Counted from the stretch's first letter, positions 34,943 to 44,898 are shown. The stretch is DNA of 64,000 nucleotides from Rhizobium sp. CC-YZS058 (GCF_034720595.1 NZ_JAYESJ010000001.1:3126001-3190000), one strand, 5' to 3'. Translations and numbers: made by a program. Notes: generated by a model from the sequence alone, not told the origin.

Positions 34943-36340
34943 CTACCGTCTGGTCTGCTGCCCGCCCATGCCTGCGGCCGCCTTCAGCGCATTGGCAAGG
35001 TCGGTGAAGGCGTCGAAGGACGGGCCTTCGCTCGGGGTCTGTTTCAAGATGTCGTAGATCACCGGCACCTGCTTGATCGCCATGTCGAGATCGGGATCCG
35101 AGCCCGGGCGGTATCCGCCGATCAGCCGCAGGTCGCGTGTTTCCTCATAGCGGTGGATCAGCGCCTTCAGGCGGCCGACCAGCACCTCTTCCTCCGGCGT
35201 CCAGGCCTTGCGGGCAAGGCGGGAGACGGAGGCGAGCGGGTTGATCGGCGGATAGCGCCCCTCCTCCGCAAGACTGCGGTCCATGACGATATGGCCGTCG
35301 AGAATGCCGCGGGTGGAATCGGCGATCGGGTCGTTGTGGTTGTCGCCATCGACCAGGATGGAGATGATCGCGGTGATCGTGCCGGTGCCTTCCGCGCCCG
35401 GGCCGGCGCGCTCGAGGAGGCGCGGCAGTTCGGTGAAGACGGAGGCCGGGTAGCCGCGTGCGATCGGCGGCTCGCCCGAGGCGGTGGCCACCTCGCGGAT
35501 CGCATGGGCGAAACGGGTAACGCTGTCGACGATCAGCAGCACGTTGTCGCCCTGGTCGCGAAAATATTCGGCGATGGTCACGGCGGTCAGCGGCGCCATC
35601 TTGCGCAGCATTGGGCTCTCGTCGCTGGTGGCGACGACGGCGACCGACTTCGCCAGATTGTCGCCCAGCGTATCCTCGATGAATTCGCGCACTTCGCGTC
35701 CGCGCTCGCCCACCAGCGCGATCACCACCTTGTCGAAGGCATCCGCCCGCGCCAGCATGGAGAGAAGCGTCGACTTGCCGACACCGGAGCCGGCGAAGAT
35801 GCCGAGGCGCTGCCCGAGGCAGAGCGGCGAGAAGAGATCGATCGCCCGCACGCCGGTGCGGAAGCCGTGCTCGACGCGCTTGCGGGTCATCGAGGGCGGT
35901 GCGGTGTTGGAAATCGGACGCCGGTCGTCGCCTTGGCTGATCGGTCCGCGCCCATCGATCGGCTCGCCCAGCGAGTTGATGGTGCGGCCGCACCAGCTTT
36001 CATCCGGCGCGACGCGGAAGGCGCCCTTGCGGATGACACGGTCGTGGATGCCGATCGGGTCGCCTGGTCCGATCGGGCAGACCACCACGGTCTCCTGCTC
36101 GACCTTGACGACCTCGCCCAGATGCACGCCATCGGCGCCGAGATGGGCGACGAATTCGCCGAGCCGCACATGACGCGACAGGCCGCTGACGGTGTAGTGG
36201 CCCGGAGAGATGGTCTGCACATGCCCGCCCGGCGCGATGCAGGCATCGGGCTGGGCATATCGCCCGACAAGGCCCGCCATGGCGGCAAGCGCCGGCGAGC
36301 CTTGGCCGATCTGCAGCGGTTCGGACTGGATATCGCTCAT
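34943..36340 (-). CDS. fliI: Flagellar export ATPase FliI
   Basis: A 465-residue ATPase related to F1-beta. The Walker A motif is GSGVGKSTLL near residue 178, with VVIALVGERGREVREFIEDTLG after it and the Walker B region NVLLIVDSVTRFAHAIREVA. Conserved YPASVFTELPRLLERAG and GTITAIISILVDGDNHNDPIADSTRGILDGHIVMDR follow. It powers substrate unfolding at the base of the export gate, with FliH and FliJ. Overlaps flgF by ATGA. Confidence 0.97.
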   Translation of the reverse strand: MSDIQSEPLQIGQGSPALAAMAGLVGRYAQPDACIAPGGHVQTISPGHYTVSGLSRHVRLGEFVAHLGADGVHLGEVVKVEQETVVVCPIGPGDPIGIHDRVIRKGAFRVAPDESWCGRTINSLGEPIDGRGPISQGDDRRPISNTAPPSMTRKRVEHGFRTGVRAIDLFSPLCLGQRLGIFAGSGVGKSTLLSMLARADAFDKVVIALVGERGREVREFIEDTLGDNLAKSVAVVATSDESPMLRKMAPLTAVTIAEYFRDQGDNVLLIVDSVTRFAHAIREVATASGEPPIARGYPASVFTELPRLLERAGPGAEGTGTITAIISILVDGDNHNDPIADSTRGILDGHIVMDRSLAEEGRYPPINPLASVSRLARKAWTPEEEVLVGRLKALIHRYEETRDLRLIGGYRPGSDPDLDMAIKQVPVIYDILKQTPSEGPSFDAFTDLANALKAAAGMGGQQTRR

Positions 36341-37062
36341 TTCGCCCCGCCGAGCGTCTTGATCGCCTCGTTGAGCGTCGTGTCATTGTCGCGCATTAGC
36401 GACGTGACGTTCTCGAAGGCGCGCGAGACCATGATCAGCTGCGACATCTGCTGGATCGGGTCGACGTTGGATTCTTCCAGATAGCCCTGCGTCACGCCGA
36501 CATCCATCCGGTCGACGACCGGGTTGCCCGGGTTCGGCGGAATGACGCCGCAGTTTTCGAAGCGGGAGAAGCCGTTCGAGAAATCCGCCTCGTAAAGGCC
36601 GAGCGAGGCGACCTGGTTGCCGTTCTGGTGGATGATGCCATCCGCCCCGACCTTGATCTCGCCGGCATTGGCATTGATCTGGATCGGCGCGCCGCCGGCG
36701 TCGAGCACCGGATAGCCCTTGAGGGTGACGAGATCGCCGGTTTCCGTCAGCGTGAAACGGCCGTCGCGGGTCAGGACCTGGCCGGCCGGCGTATCGATCG
36801 CGAACCAGGCATCGCCCTTGATGGCGAAGTCGAGCGAATTGCCGGTCTGCTTCAGGCCGCCGCTCTGGGTGTTGATGTACTCCTTGCCCTCGTCGACGAA
36901 GGCCACCTTGGTGGGCTTGGTATCGCCGAGCACGGTGTTGAATTTCACCTCGGTCGAGCGGAACCCCACCGTGTTGGCGTTGGCGACATTGTCTGCCAAC
37001 GTGTTCAACCGGCGTTCGAGCGCGATCTGCGAGGAGACGGCCACATAAAGGCTGGTCTGCAT
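36337..37062 (-). CDS. flgF: Flagellar rod protein FlgF
   Basis: A 241-residue rod protein. The signature N terminus is TSLYVAVSSQIALERRLNTLADNVANANTVGFRSTEVKF, the middle GGLKQTGNSLDFAIKGDAWFAIDTPAGQVLTRDGRF, and the C terminus LEESNVDPIQQMSQLIMVSRAFENVTSLM. It differs from FlgG (32132) in its shorter length and its position next to fliI, the usual rhizobial place for flgF. Starts two bases after the DUF1217 gene. Confidence 0.94.
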   Translation of the reverse strand: MQTSLYVAVSSQIALERRLNTLADNVANANTVGFRSTEVKFNTVLGDTKPTKVAFVDEGKEYINTQSGGLKQTGNSLDFAIKGDAWFAIDTPAGQVLTRDGRFTLTETGDLVTLKGYPVLDAGGAPIQINANAGEIKVGADGIIHQNGNQVASLGLYEADFSNGFSRFENCGVIPPNPGNPVVDRMDVGVTQGYLEESNVDPIQQMSQLIMVSRAFENVTSLMRDNDTTLNEAIKTLGGAK

Positions 37063-37064
37063 GG

Positions 37065-37844
37065 TCAGCGGCCTCCGAGCTTGAGTGTGTTGATGGACAA
37101 AAGCAGGTCGGCGGAGATGCCGGTGCCGGACCCGCCGCCGAAAACCGCCAGCGGATCGACGGCATTGGTCGGGTTCTTCAGCTCCCAGAGGGCGGTGAAG
37201 CGATCCAGCATCTTGCCGAGCTTCTGCGGGTCCTTGAAATCGGCGATATCGATGGCGTCCGAGATCATCGCAGCCTGCTTGTCGATATCGGCGGCGGCGA
37301 CTTCGTCCGGCATCTGCAGCAGCGTGCGGGTGACCTGCGCCAGCGCATCGTCGGCCAGCAGGCCATAGGCGCTGGTGATGCTCGGCGCCATGCGCTCGAA
37401 ATAGAGCGCCAGGCGGACGCCGGAATTGTCTTCGCCGGCCTCCTGCTCCAGCGTCTGCCGCATGTATTTGTCGGCAACGCCCTTCTGCGCCCGCTCGAAG
37501 CTGGTGGCGGCATCGCCATTGCGGGCAAAGTTGAGCGAGGCGACGAGATCGGTGTAGCGGCTGTCGGTCAGCTGCTTGGCAAAGGCCTTGTCGTCATCGA
37601 TGCCCTCGCTCAGCACCTTGCGCATGAAGGCCTTGGCATAGGCCATGTCCTCCAGCCCATGCGCCTTCATGGCATAATTGTAGAGGCGCGTATCGGCGAA
37701 GAACTGGTCGAGCGTCTTCACGCTGCCGATCGTCTTCAGGTAATAGTCGGTTTCGCGCTTGACGTCGGGCTGCTCGGCAACCCGCTTCAGCGAGGTCGGC
37801 AGATCCGTCGCGATCAGTCGGTAGCTCGTGGTGGTGGTGGTCAC
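37065..37844 (-). CDS. DUF1217 domain protein of the flagellar island
   Basis: A 259-residue helical protein starting at GTG 37844. The DUF1217 core is visible: RVAEQPDVKRETDYYLKTIGSVKTLDQFFADTRLYNYAMKAHGLEDMAYAKAFMRKVLSEGI, then MRQTLEQEAGEDNSGVRLALYFERMAPSITSAYGLLADDALAQV. The family is found with flagellar genes of alphaproteobacteria, but its function is unknown to me. First gene of DUF1217-flgF-fliI-orf, transcribed divergently from motA. Confidence 0.85.
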   Translation of the reverse strand: MTTTTTSYRLIATDLPTSLKRVAEQPDVKRETDYYLKTIGSVKTLDQFFADTRLYNYAMKAHGLEDMAYAKAFMRKVLSEGIDDDKAFAKQLTDSRYTDLVASLNFARNGDAATSFERAQKGVADKYMRQTLEQEAGEDNSGVRLALYFERMAPSITSAYGLLADDALAQVTRTLLQMPDEVAAADIDKQAAMISDAIDIADFKDPQKLGKMLDRFTALWELKNPTNAVDPLAVFGGGSGTGISADLLLSINTLKLGGR

Positions 37845-37933
37845 GCGGAATCCTCATCGCCTGCCGCCTCCCCTGGATCGGGAGGGGAAGCCGGTCCTCC
37901 TGGGGCACAGGGGCGGCGTCTTCATCGGTGAAG

Positions 37934-37952
37934 CTGCCGCAAGCAACTTGCG
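37934..37952 (-). promoter_or_regulatory. Variant 19-bp element before DUF1217-flgF-fliI
   Basis: The minus strand reads CGCAAG, nine bases and GCAG; the hexamer is perfect and the tetramer has two changes. It lies 89 bp before the GTG start. Confidence 0.4.
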
Positions 37953-38004
37953 CGAGGCTGATCGGCGAAAACCGGCTGTTCGCGGGGGCTTACAGCCAGC
38001 CTGA

Positions 38005-38023
38005 CGCAAGGCTGAGCGCCTAG
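38005..38023 (+). promoter_or_regulatory. Flagellar 19-bp element CGCAAG-N9-CTAG before motA
   Basis: A perfect match on the plus strand, 39 bp before the motA ATG. It is the only plus-strand copy and stands before the only plus-strand flagellar operon, which supports the idea that orientation matters. Confidence 0.65.
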
Positions 38024-38062
38024 GGATGGCCTCACTATTCCACCATTGCGGCAGGGAACGAC

Positions 38063-38938
38063 ATGAACATCATCATTGGCCTCGTGCTGACGCTCGGCTG
38101 TATCCTCGGCGGCTTCATCGCGATGGGCGGCCACATGGAGGTCCTCAACCAGCCGTTCGAGCTCGTCATCATCGGCGGCGCCGGCATCGGCGGCTTCATC
38201 ATGGCCAACTCGATGAAGACCGTGAAGGATGCCGGCAAGGCGCTGGGCGAAGGGTTCAAGCACAAGGTCCCCAAGCAGCGCGAATATCTCGACACGCTGG
38301 GCGTGCTCTACAGCCTGATGCGCGACCTGCGCACCAAATCGCGCAACGAGATCGAAAGCCACATCGACAATCCCGACGAATCCTCGATCTTCCAGCAGGC
38401 GCCGACGGTTCTGAAAAACAAGGAACTGACGGCCTTCATCTGCGACTACGTCCGCCTCATCATCATCGGCAATGCCCGCAGCCACGAGATCGAGGCGCTG
38501 ATGGACGAGGAGATCAACACGATCACCCATGACAAGCTGCATTCCTACAATGCGCTGCACACGATGGGCGATGCCTTCCCGGCCATCGGGATCGTCGCGG
38601 CCGTTCTCGGCGTCATCAAGGCCATGGGCGCGATCACGGAAAGCCCGGAAGTGCTGGGCGGCAAGATCGCCGCAGCGCTCGTCGGCACCATGCTCGGCAT
38701 CTTCCTGTCCTATTGCGTGGTCAGCCCGCTGATCGCCAACGTCAAGCATGTGCGCGAGAAGCAGAACCGGCTCTACATCATCGTGAAGCAGACCCTGCTT
38801 GCCTATATGAACGGCTCCGTTCCGCAGGTCGCGCTGGAATACGGGCGCAAGACCATCTCCGCCTACGAGCGCCCGTCGATCGACGCGGTCGAGCAGGAGA
38901 TGATGAATCCCGGCGGCGGCGACAGCAAGGCGGCCTGA
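38063..38938 (+). CDS. motA: Flagellar motor stator protein MotA
   Basis: A 291-residue membrane protein with four hydrophobic segments (about 1-22, 30-50, 170-192, 203-225). Family motifs include [15 protein letters not shown] at the N terminus and [49 protein letters not shown]. The large cytoplasmic loop is charged ([15 protein letters not shown]), where it contacts FliG. MotA with MotB forms the proton channel. First gene of the plus-strand motA-fliM-fliN-fliG-flhB block. Confidence 0.97.
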   Translation: MNIIIGLVLTLGCILGGFIAMGGHMEVLNQPFELVIIGGAGIGGFIMANSMKTVKDAGKALGEGFKHKVPKQREYLDTLGVLYSLMRDLRTKSRNEIESHIDNPDESSIFQQAPTVLKNKELTAFICDYVRLIIIGNARSHEIEALMDEEINTITHDKLHSYNALHTMGDAFPAIGIVAAVLGVIKAMGAITESPEVLGGKIAAALVGTMLGIFLSYCVVSPLIANVKHVREKQNRLYIIVKQTLLAYMNGSVPQVALEYGRKTISAYERPSIDAVEQEMMNPGGGDSKAA

Positions 38939-38941
38939 TCC

Positions 38942-39880
38942 ATGACGGCGAACACCAACATCTACACCTTCGACAAGCGGCTGCTTGCGCGAATGACCGG
39001 CGCGCTCGGCGATCCGCAGACGCTCGGCAAGATTTGCGCCGAGCTCGGCCAGGTCTTCGGGGAGTTCCTGCCCGACGTGCTCAAATCGGAAACCGGTCTC
39101 GACATCGCGATCGCTTATGCCGGCTTCGAGAGCGGCGAGAAGACCGCGCTGTTGCGCAAGCTCGGCGACGGCGTGGCCTTGAGCGACTGTACGCTGCGCA
39201 ACTGGTGCGACTTCACCATCAGCTGCGACAGCCCCGCCATCATCGCGCTCACCGAAATGCTGCTCGGCGCGGAGCCGGAGGCGGTCGAGGAAAGTCCACC
39301 CCGCAACCTCTCGGCCATCGAGCTCGAGGTGGCGGCGCTGATGGTGGAGAAGATCGCCAATGTCCTGAAGAGCGCGGTCAATGCCGAGGGCGGTTTCGAG
39401 CCGCTCGTGGGCAAGCCCTGCAACGCCGACAAGCATCCGGCTCCGAGCCCGGACGAGCCGACCCTCTATGCCGCGTGCGTCACGATCACGATGGGCATCG
39501 GGCCGGTTCTCTCTACCTTCGCAATCGTCATTCCGCAGCAGGTGCTGCTCAAGACCAGCATCGTCTTCCCGCAGGGCATGAACCAGGCGCGGCGGAACAA
39601 GTCCGCCTTCCAGGACAAGATCGAAGAGCAAGTGCGCCGGTCCATGGTGGAGCTTCAGGCGCGGATTCGCCTGGAGAACCTGACGCTCGGCCAGGTCAGC
39701 CGCCTGCAGGCCGGCGACATCATTCCGTTTCATGATGCAAAGGACGTGCGGGTCGAGGTCAATGCGAATGGCCGCGATCTCTACGTCTGCGAATTCGGGC
39801 GCTCCGGTGCCCGCTACACCGTGCGTATCGCCGATACGCACGGATCCGAACAGGACATCCTCCACCACCTCATGAGCTGA
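38942..39880 (+). CDS. fliM: Flagellar motor switch protein FliM
   Basis: A 312-residue C-ring protein, three bases after motA. The middle domain carries [25 protein letters not shown] and [19 protein letters not shown]; the C-terminal part (about 225-300) is the FliN-like SpoA domain, [30 protein letters not shown]. The N terminus ([20 protein letters not shown]) has no LSQxEIDALL-type peptide that binds phospho-CheY in enterobacteria. Rhizobial FliM is known to be divergent. How CheY2 docks is therefore open. Confidence 0.88.
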   Translation: MTANTNIYTFDKRLLARMTGALGDPQTLGKICAELGQVFGEFLPDVLKSETGLDIAIAYAGFESGEKTALLRKLGDGVALSDCTLRNWCDFTISCDSPAIIALTEMLLGAEPEAVEESPPRNLSAIELEVAALMVEKIANVLKSAVNAEGGFEPLVGKPCNADKHPAPSPDEPTLYAACVTITMGIGPVLSTFAIVIPQQVLLKTSIVFPQGMNQARRNKSAFQDKIEEQVRRSMVELQARIRLENLTLGQVSRLQAGDIIPFHDAKDVRVEVNANGRDLYVCEFGRSGARYTVRIADTHGSEQDILHHLMS

Positions 39881-39938
39881 GGCGCGGCACGCCAGCGCGG
39901 ACAGGCTTGGGGCAAGCTTCAATTGGAATAATCCGGAC

Positions 39939-40613
39939 ATGGCACCGAAAACAGCACCCACCGACGACACACTGATGGCAGGCCTTGGCGGCGACGACGA
40001 GCTCGACAAGGCGATCGACGATCTGCGCGGCGTCCTGAAAACCGATGCCGAGGGCGGCGTTCCCGACGCGGGCTTCGATGCGAGCTTCGGCGCGGAAAGC
40101 CCCGCCTCCGATTTTTCCGCCTCCTTCGGCGCGGATCTCGACAGCGACAATCCCTTTGCCGGCAGCTTCGGCACGGCGGCTGCGGAAGAAACGAGCTTCG
40201 ATGCCGACAGCTTCGGCGGCGGCAGCGATTTCGGCGGCAGTGCCAGCACCGGCAGCGATTTCGGCGGCGCGAGCTTCGGCGGCAGCGACTTCGGCGACAG
40301 CGACCTGAACGCCGGCGGCTTCGACATGCCGTCCGCCACCAAGCCGGCCGGCTCGGCGCTCGAGAGCAATCTCGACCTGATCATGGACATTCCGATCGAG
40401 GTCCAGATCATCCTCGGTTCGAGCAAGATGCAGGTCGCGAGCCTCATGAACCTCACCGAGGGTGCCACGATCGGGCTCGATCGCCGGATCGGCGAGCCGG
40501 TCGAGATCATGGTCAACGGCCGCATCATCGGACGCGGCGAGATCACGGTGCTCGAAAACGACGATACGCGCTTCGGCGTAAAGCTGATCGAGGTGATCGG
40601 CGGCAAGAAATAG
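39939..40613 (+). CDS. fliN: Flagellar motor switch protein FliN
   Basis: A 224-residue protein. The last 85 residues are the SpoA domain: [78 protein letters not shown]. The first 135 residues are acidic and low in complexity, with a repeated [11 protein letters not shown] unit around residues 85-120. E. coli FliN has 137 residues, so the extension is large; rhizobial FliN proteins are also long. It sits in the C ring below FliM. Confidence 0.93.
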   Translation: MAPKTAPTDDTLMAGLGGDDELDKAIDDLRGVLKTDAEGGVPDAGFDASFGAESPASDFSASFGADLDSDNPFAGSFGTAAAEETSFDADSFGGGSDFGGSASTGSDFGGASFGGSDFGDSDLNAGGFDMPSATKPAGSALESNLDLIMDIPIEVQIILGSSKMQVASLMNLTEGATIGLDRRIGEPVEIMVNGRIIGRGEITVLENDDTRFGVKLIEVIGGKK

Positions 40614-40675
40614 GCGCGCCGTCGCGCGCCTTCGACGACAGACGGGACCCGGTCAGGGCCTAAAAGGAACGATCC

Positions 40676-41707
40676 ATGATGGATTTCGACGATTTTCAGG
40701 CCCAGGCCCCCACCCGTCCGCTCAGCCAGACGGACAAGGCGGCGGCCGTTCTGCTTGCCATGGGCAAGCCGATCGCGGGCAAACTGCTCAAATTCTTCAC
40801 GCAGAGCGAGCTGCAGGGCATCATCGCCTCGGCACAGAACTTGCGCTCCATTCCCCCGCAGGAGCTGGAAGTCCTCGTCAACGAGTTCGAGGATCTCTTC
40901 ACCGAAGGCGCCGGCCTCATGGACAACGCCAAGGCGATCGAGGCGATCCTGGAAGAAGGCCTGACGCCCGACGAGGTGGACGGCCTGCTCGGACGCCGCA
41001 CCGCCTTCCAGGCCTATGAATCGAGCATCTGGGAACAGCTGCAGGACAGCGACCCGGTTTTCGTCGCGCGGCACCTGGGCAGCGAACACCATCAGACCAT
41101 CGCCTATGTCCTGTCGATGATGCCGTCGAGCTTCGGTGCCAAGGTGCTGCTGCAACTGCCGGAAGAGGGTCGCGCCGACATCATCAACCGCACAGTCAAT
41201 ATGAAGAACGTCAGCCCCAAGGCTGCCGCCATCATCGAGACCCGCGTGATGGAGCTGCTGCGCGCCATGCACGAAGAGCGCAACTCGACCGGCTCGATCA
41301 AGGCGGCGGAGGTGATGAACGAGATGGAGAAGACGCAGGTCGACGATCTGCTCGCCTCGCTCGCATCCCTCAACGCCGAATCGGTCAAGAAGGTGCGTCC
41401 GAAGATCTTCCTTTTCGACGATATCCTGCAGATGCCGCAGCGCAGCCGCGTCACGCTGTTCAACGAGGTCTCGGGCGACATCATCACCATGGCGCTGCGC
41501 GGCGCAGGCATGGATCTGCGCGAATGCGTGCTCGCGTCGATCGGCGCGCGCCAGCGCCGCATGATCGAATCGGATCTCGCTTCGGGCGATGCCGGCATCA
41601 ACCCGCGCGACATCGCGGTGGCGCGCCGCTCGGTCACGCAGGAAGCGATCCGCCTTTCCGCCGCCGGCCAGATCGAGCTGAAGGAAAAGGACGCCGTCGC
41701 GGCCTGA
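40676..41707 (+). CDS. fliG: Flagellar motor switch protein FliG
   Basis: A 343-residue protein of normal length. The N-terminal domain starts after LSQTDKAAAVLLAMGKPIAGKLLKFF; the ARM middle contains HQTIAYVLSMMPSSFGAKVLLQLPEEGRADIINR; and the C-terminal torque domain has KIFLFDDILQMPQRSRVTLFNEVSGDIITMALRGA with the charged residues facing MotA. AAAAGGA precedes the ATG. It links the MS ring (FliF) to the C ring. Confidence 0.96.
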   Translation: MMDFDDFQAQAPTRPLSQTDKAAAVLLAMGKPIAGKLLKFFTQSELQGIIASAQNLRSIPPQELEVLVNEFEDLFTEGAGLMDNAKAIEAILEEGLTPDEVDGLLGRRTAFQAYESSIWEQLQDSDPVFVARHLGSEHHQTIAYVLSMMPSSFGAKVLLQLPEEGRADIINRTVNMKNVSPKAAAIIETRVMELLRAMHEERNSTGSIKAAEVMNEMEKTQVDDLLASLASLNAESVKKVRPKIFLFDDILQMPQRSRVTLFNEVSGDIITMALRGAGMDLRECVLASIGARQRRMIESDLASGDAGINPRDIAVARRSVTQEAIRLSAAGQIELKEKDAVAA

Positions 41708-41827
41708 TCGTTCGGCGTTCTACGCCGCCCCTCCCCTTGCATGACAGGCCGGACAGGCTCACAACGGGCCCGCCCGGCCTGATGCGCGTTTTCGCGCGAC
41801 CAGCCATCCGGGCAGCGGGGGTGCGGC

Positions 41828-42907
41828 ATGGCGGACGACGACAAGGAAAGCAAAACAGAGAGCCCGACCGACAAGCGCATCTCCGATGCGCTGGAGAAGG
41901 GCAATGTCCCGGTCTCGCGCGAGATCCCGCTCTTCGCCTCTGCGCTCGCCGTCTACATCTTCGTGGTCTTCTTCCTGCCTGGCGGGCTTTCGACCTTCGT
42001 GGAGGCCCTGAAGGATGTTTTCGAGCAGCCGGATGCCTGGCAGCTGACCAATGCCAATGACGTGGTGGCGCTGATCACCCATTTCTTCTGGAAAGCGGGC
42101 GGCCTGCTAATCCCGCTTTTCGTGCTTCTGATCGTCTTCGGCGTTTCCTCCTCGATCCTGCAGAACATGCCGCGCGTGGTGCTCGACCGGATCGCGCCCA
42201 AGATGGAGCGGATCAGCCCGGTTGCCGGCTTTTCCCGCATCTACAGCGTTCCCGGCCTGATCGAATTCGCCAAGGCCTTCTTCAAGATCGCCATCATCTC
42301 GACCATCGTCGTGCTCGTGCTGTGGAACGATTATTACGGCACGCTGGAGGCGATGTTCTCCGACCCCTCGACGCTCTTCACGCGAATCGGCGACGACCTG
42401 AACCAGATCATGGTCGTCATCATCCTGTGCACCGGCGTGCTGGCCATCGCCGATTATTTCTGGACCCGCCACCATTGGTACAGCGAGCTGCGCATGACCA
42501 AGGAGGAGGTGAAGGAAGAGATGAAGCAGATGCAGGGCGATCCGATCGTCAAGGCGCGCCTGCGCTCGATCGCCCGCGACCGCGCCCGCCGGCGCATGAT
42601 CACCGCCGTGCCGCGCGCGACGCTCGTCATCGCCAACCCGACCCATTTCGCCGTTGCGCTGCGCTATGTGCGCGAGGAAGGCGATGCGCCGGTCGTGGTT
42701 GCCAAGGGCCAGGACCTTGTTGCGCTGAAAATCCGCGCCATCGCCGAGGAAAACAACATCCCCGTTTTCGAAGATCCGCCGCTGGCGCGCTCAATGTTTG
42801 CGCAAGTCTCGGTGGATAGTGTCATTCCGCCGGTGTTCTACAAGGCCGTGGCGGAACTGATCCACCGGATCTACGCTGCGAACGCGAACTCGAGACGGAC
42901 GAACTGA
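41828..42907 (+). CDS. flhB: Flagellar export switch protein FlhB
   Basis: A 359-residue protein with a charged N terminus ([31 protein letters not shown]), four membrane segments, and a cytoplasmic domain that contains the self-cleavage site NPTH at residues 270-273 ([15 protein letters not shown]). Cleavage there switches export from rod/hook to filament substrates, together with FliK. A gap of 120 bp separates it from fliG. Confidence 0.97.
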   Translation: MADDDKESKTESPTDKRISDALEKGNVPVSREIPLFASALAVYIFVVFFLPGGLSTFVEALKDVFEQPDAWQLTNANDVVALITHFFWKAGGLLIPLFVLLIVFGVSSSILQNMPRVVLDRIAPKMERISPVAGFSRIYSVPGLIEFAKAFFKIAIISTIVVLVLWNDYYGTLEAMFSDPSTLFTRIGDDLNQIMVVIILCTGVLAIADYFWTRHHWYSELRMTKEEVKEEMKQMQGDPIVKARLRSIARDRARRRMITAVPRATLVIANPTHFAVALRYVREEGDAPVVVAKGQDLVALKIRAIAEENNIPVFEDPPLARSMFAQVSVDSVIPPVFYKAVAELIHRIYAANANSRRTN

Positions 42908-42912
42908 GCCCC

Positions 42913-43353
42913 ATGAAAAAGTGCCGCTATTCCGAACAGCGTGAGAAAATCGTTGCCGAGGCCATCCGCCCGGTTGCCACTGAACTCCGGCTGATCGATG
43001 CGGCCGATTTCATCGCCCTCCTGCGGTTCGAATCGCACGCCAGCATCGCCGATCTCGTCTCCTCGGCCGCCGAACTCTATTTCCAGCCAGGCACGGTCAA
43101 TTTCGGCATTGGCGGCAATTACCGCTGCGACTGGGGTACCGAGCCGGAAGTGACGCTCGATCTCGAGCTGAAACCGGAAGGCGTGACGGTCTATGCCCAG
43201 CTGGCGCTGAAGAACGACGCCGCCGGCCTCGAAATCAACCATATCGCGTTCAAGAGTCCTTCGAGCGATCCAGAGGAAAACACCGCCTTCCTGGCCCAGA
43301 GCCTCGAAGCGGCGAAATTCCTCAAATCCTACCCGACAGCGCTCGCCAGCTGA
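42913..43353 (+). CDS. Conserved hypothetical protein after flhB
   Basis: A 146-residue soluble protein starting 6 bp after flhB, so probably in the same operon. It has a helical N terminus and a beta-rich centre (YFQPGTVNFGIGGNYRCDWGTEPEVTLDLELKPEGVTVYAQLALKNDAAGLEINHIAF). There is no signal peptide or membrane segment. I do not recognise the domain. An orf of similar size occurs at this position, between flhB and visR, in other rhizobial islands. It ends convergently with visR. Confidence 0.75.
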   Translation: MKKCRYSEQREKIVAEAIRPVATELRLIDAADFIALLRFESHASIADLVSSAAELYFQPGTVNFGIGGNYRCDWGTEPEVTLDLELKPEGVTVYAQLALKNDAAGLEINHIAFKSPSSDPEENTAFLAQSLEAAKFLKSYPTALAS

Positions 43354-43423
43354 GCGCAACGGGGCGCCTCCCTCATCGCGGAAGCGCCCTGCCCGCCCCT
43401 GTCGGGCGTCCGTGGACGACGAT

Positions 43424-44146
43424 CTAGCGGATGTAACCGAGTCGCAGGGCCTTGGCGATCGCCTGGATGCGATTCACGGAATCGAGCTTGGTGGTGGCAG
43501 CGCCGAGATAGGCGTTGACCGTGTGGACGGAGAGCCCCATCTTCTCGGCGATCTCTTCGCTGATCATCCCGTCCCCTGCCATCTGCAGGCAGCCGAGCTC
43601 CCGCTCGCTCAACGCTTCCGAGGGTTGCAGGCGACGCTCGTCGGAGGCCAGCAGATCGGTCATGACATGGCAGGCGCGGCCGTGCAGGTCGAGGATGGTT
43701 TCGCTGGCGAGATCGAGCACGTCGGCCATGAAGATCACATAGCCATTGCCCTGCGCGCCGAGACGCACGGGAAAGGCAATGCCGGCAAAGGGCAGTTGCC
43801 GGCCCTTCACGCGCCGGACGAAGCGCTCGAAATCCACCGTATCGGCCGTCTGCCCCTCTCCGCTGCCGTTCCACAAGAGCGGCAGCAGGGAATCGTCGAG
43901 ATGCAGTTTCAGCTCGTCGCCATAGGCCCGCACGAGCTCGTGCGCCATCATTTCGGCTTCCGTGCCCCAATTGTCGAGGACGCAGGTCAGCTTGCGTGCG
44001 GCCGGCAGTCCATTGCCGTTCAGGCGGAAGACGGCGAAACGCGAGGCGTCGATATCACGCTGCATCGTCTGCAGCCGCGTGATCAGCGTTGCCGCCCGCA
44101 TCGCCTTGCTCTGGCTCCCCCGCCCTCCCGTCACATAGACCGCCAT
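43424..44146 (-). CDS. visR: LuxR-type motility regulator VisR
   Basis: A 240-residue regulator. The C-terminal LuxR helix-turn-helix (about residues 175-240) reads LSERELGCLQMAGDGMISEEIAEKMGLSVHTVNAYLGAATTKLDSVNRIQAIAKALRLG. The N-terminal 150 residues form an autoinducer-binding-like fold. In S. meliloti VisN and VisR act as a heterodimer at the top of the flagellar cascade and activate rem. ATG 44146 (MAVYVTGGRG) fits the family and lies 11 bp after the visN stop. Confidence 0.93.
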   Translation of the reverse strand: MAVYVTGGRGSQSKAMRAATLITRLQTMQRDIDASRFAVFRLNGNGLPAARKLTCVLDNWGTEAEMMAHELVRAYGDELKLHLDDSLLPLLWNGSGEGQTADTVDFERFVRRVKGRQLPFAGIAFPVRLGAQGNGYVIFMADVLDLASETILDLHGRACHVMTDLLASDERRLQPSEALSERELGCLQMAGDGMISEEIAEKMGLSVHTVNAYLGAATTKLDSVNRIQAIAKALRLGYIR

Positions 44147-44157
44147 GCCGACGCTCC

Positions 44158-44898
44158 TTAGACGAGGTTGTTGCGGACAGCGTAGGCGATCGCCTCGGAC
44201 CGCGTCTTCGTCGCCGTCTTGCGCATCACGCTGGTGATGTAGTTGTTGATGGTGTTGCGCGAGATGCCGAGGATCAGCGCAATCTCCTCGCTCGTCTTGC
44301 CCTCGGCAATCCAGTAGAGGCATTCGAGCTCGCGCTCGGTCAGGTCGAAATCGCGATCGGCCCGCATGACCTTCTGGCTGGCGAAGCTTGCGAAATAGCC
44401 GGTGAGCAGCCCGATCTCGCGCAGGCACTCGCGCGACAGGATGACATCCTGCGGGAAGAGGAGCATGAGCGAAAAGCGCTCGCGACCGACACAGAAGGTA
44501 ACCGCGCAATAGTCGCGGCTGAGACCATGGCCGAGCGACACGTCGTCAGGCAGGGTCAGGAAAGCGGGCTGCAGCAGCGACAGGCATTTCTCCTGTTCGC
44601 TCGACTTCGTATGAAGCCCGTTGAGGATCTGCCCGAGCCGCTTGACGGCATCGAAGGGCCAATCCGAACACAGAACGAAATCGAGACCGGTATCCTGCGA
44701 CAGGTCGTAACGGGCGAGAAGATAATGGCTGGCGCCGACATAGTCGGTCAGAACTGCCAGGGCGCGGTTGAGGTTGCCGCGCTCCGCGCAGTCCGCCAAC
44801 CGGGCAAGAAGATGGCGCTTGGCCGCGGCCGGGCTATGACCGTGCATCGGCATGGCCGGAGTAGGCCGTGCCGCGATCTCCACATGTAGAGCGTTCAT
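44158..44898 (-). CDS. visN: LuxR-type motility regulator VisN
   Basis: A 246-residue regulator, partner of VisR. The C-terminal LuxR domain is LTERELECLYWIAEGKTSEEIALILGISRNTINNYITSVMRKTATKTRSEAIAYAVRNNLV. The N-terminal part contains LLARLADCAERGNLNRALAVLTDYVGASHYLLARYDLSQDTGLDFVLCSDWPFDA, an autoinducer-domain-like segment whose ligand is unknown. ATG 44898 (MNALHVEIAARPTPAM) is chosen over an upstream Met at 44943 that is rich in His and Arg. It is preceded by an unusually long AT-rich region. Confidence 0.93.
   Translation of the reverse strand: MNALHVEIAARPTPAMPMHGHSPAAAKRHLLARLADCAERGNLNRALAVLTDYVGASHYLLARYDLSQDTGLDFVLCSDWPFDAVKRLGQILNGLHTKSSEQEKCLSLLQPAFLTLPDDVSLGHGLSRDYCAVTFCVGRERFSLMLLFPQDVILSRECLREIGLLTGYFASFASQKVMRADRDFDLTERELECLYWIAEGKTSEEIALILGISRNTINNYITSVMRKTATKTRSEAIAYAVRNNLV

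Noticed and set aside
37922..41272. An open frame of over 1,100 codons on the minus strand across motA, fliM, fliN and fliG
   Set aside because: It is the complement of well-recognised genes in GC-rich DNA, where antisense frames stay open by codon bias. Its product is rich in His, Asp, Arg and Gly and has no domain.
43391..43407. Hairpin gcccg/cgggc between the orf after flhB and visR as a terminator
   Set aside because: Only five pairs and no T-run on either strand.
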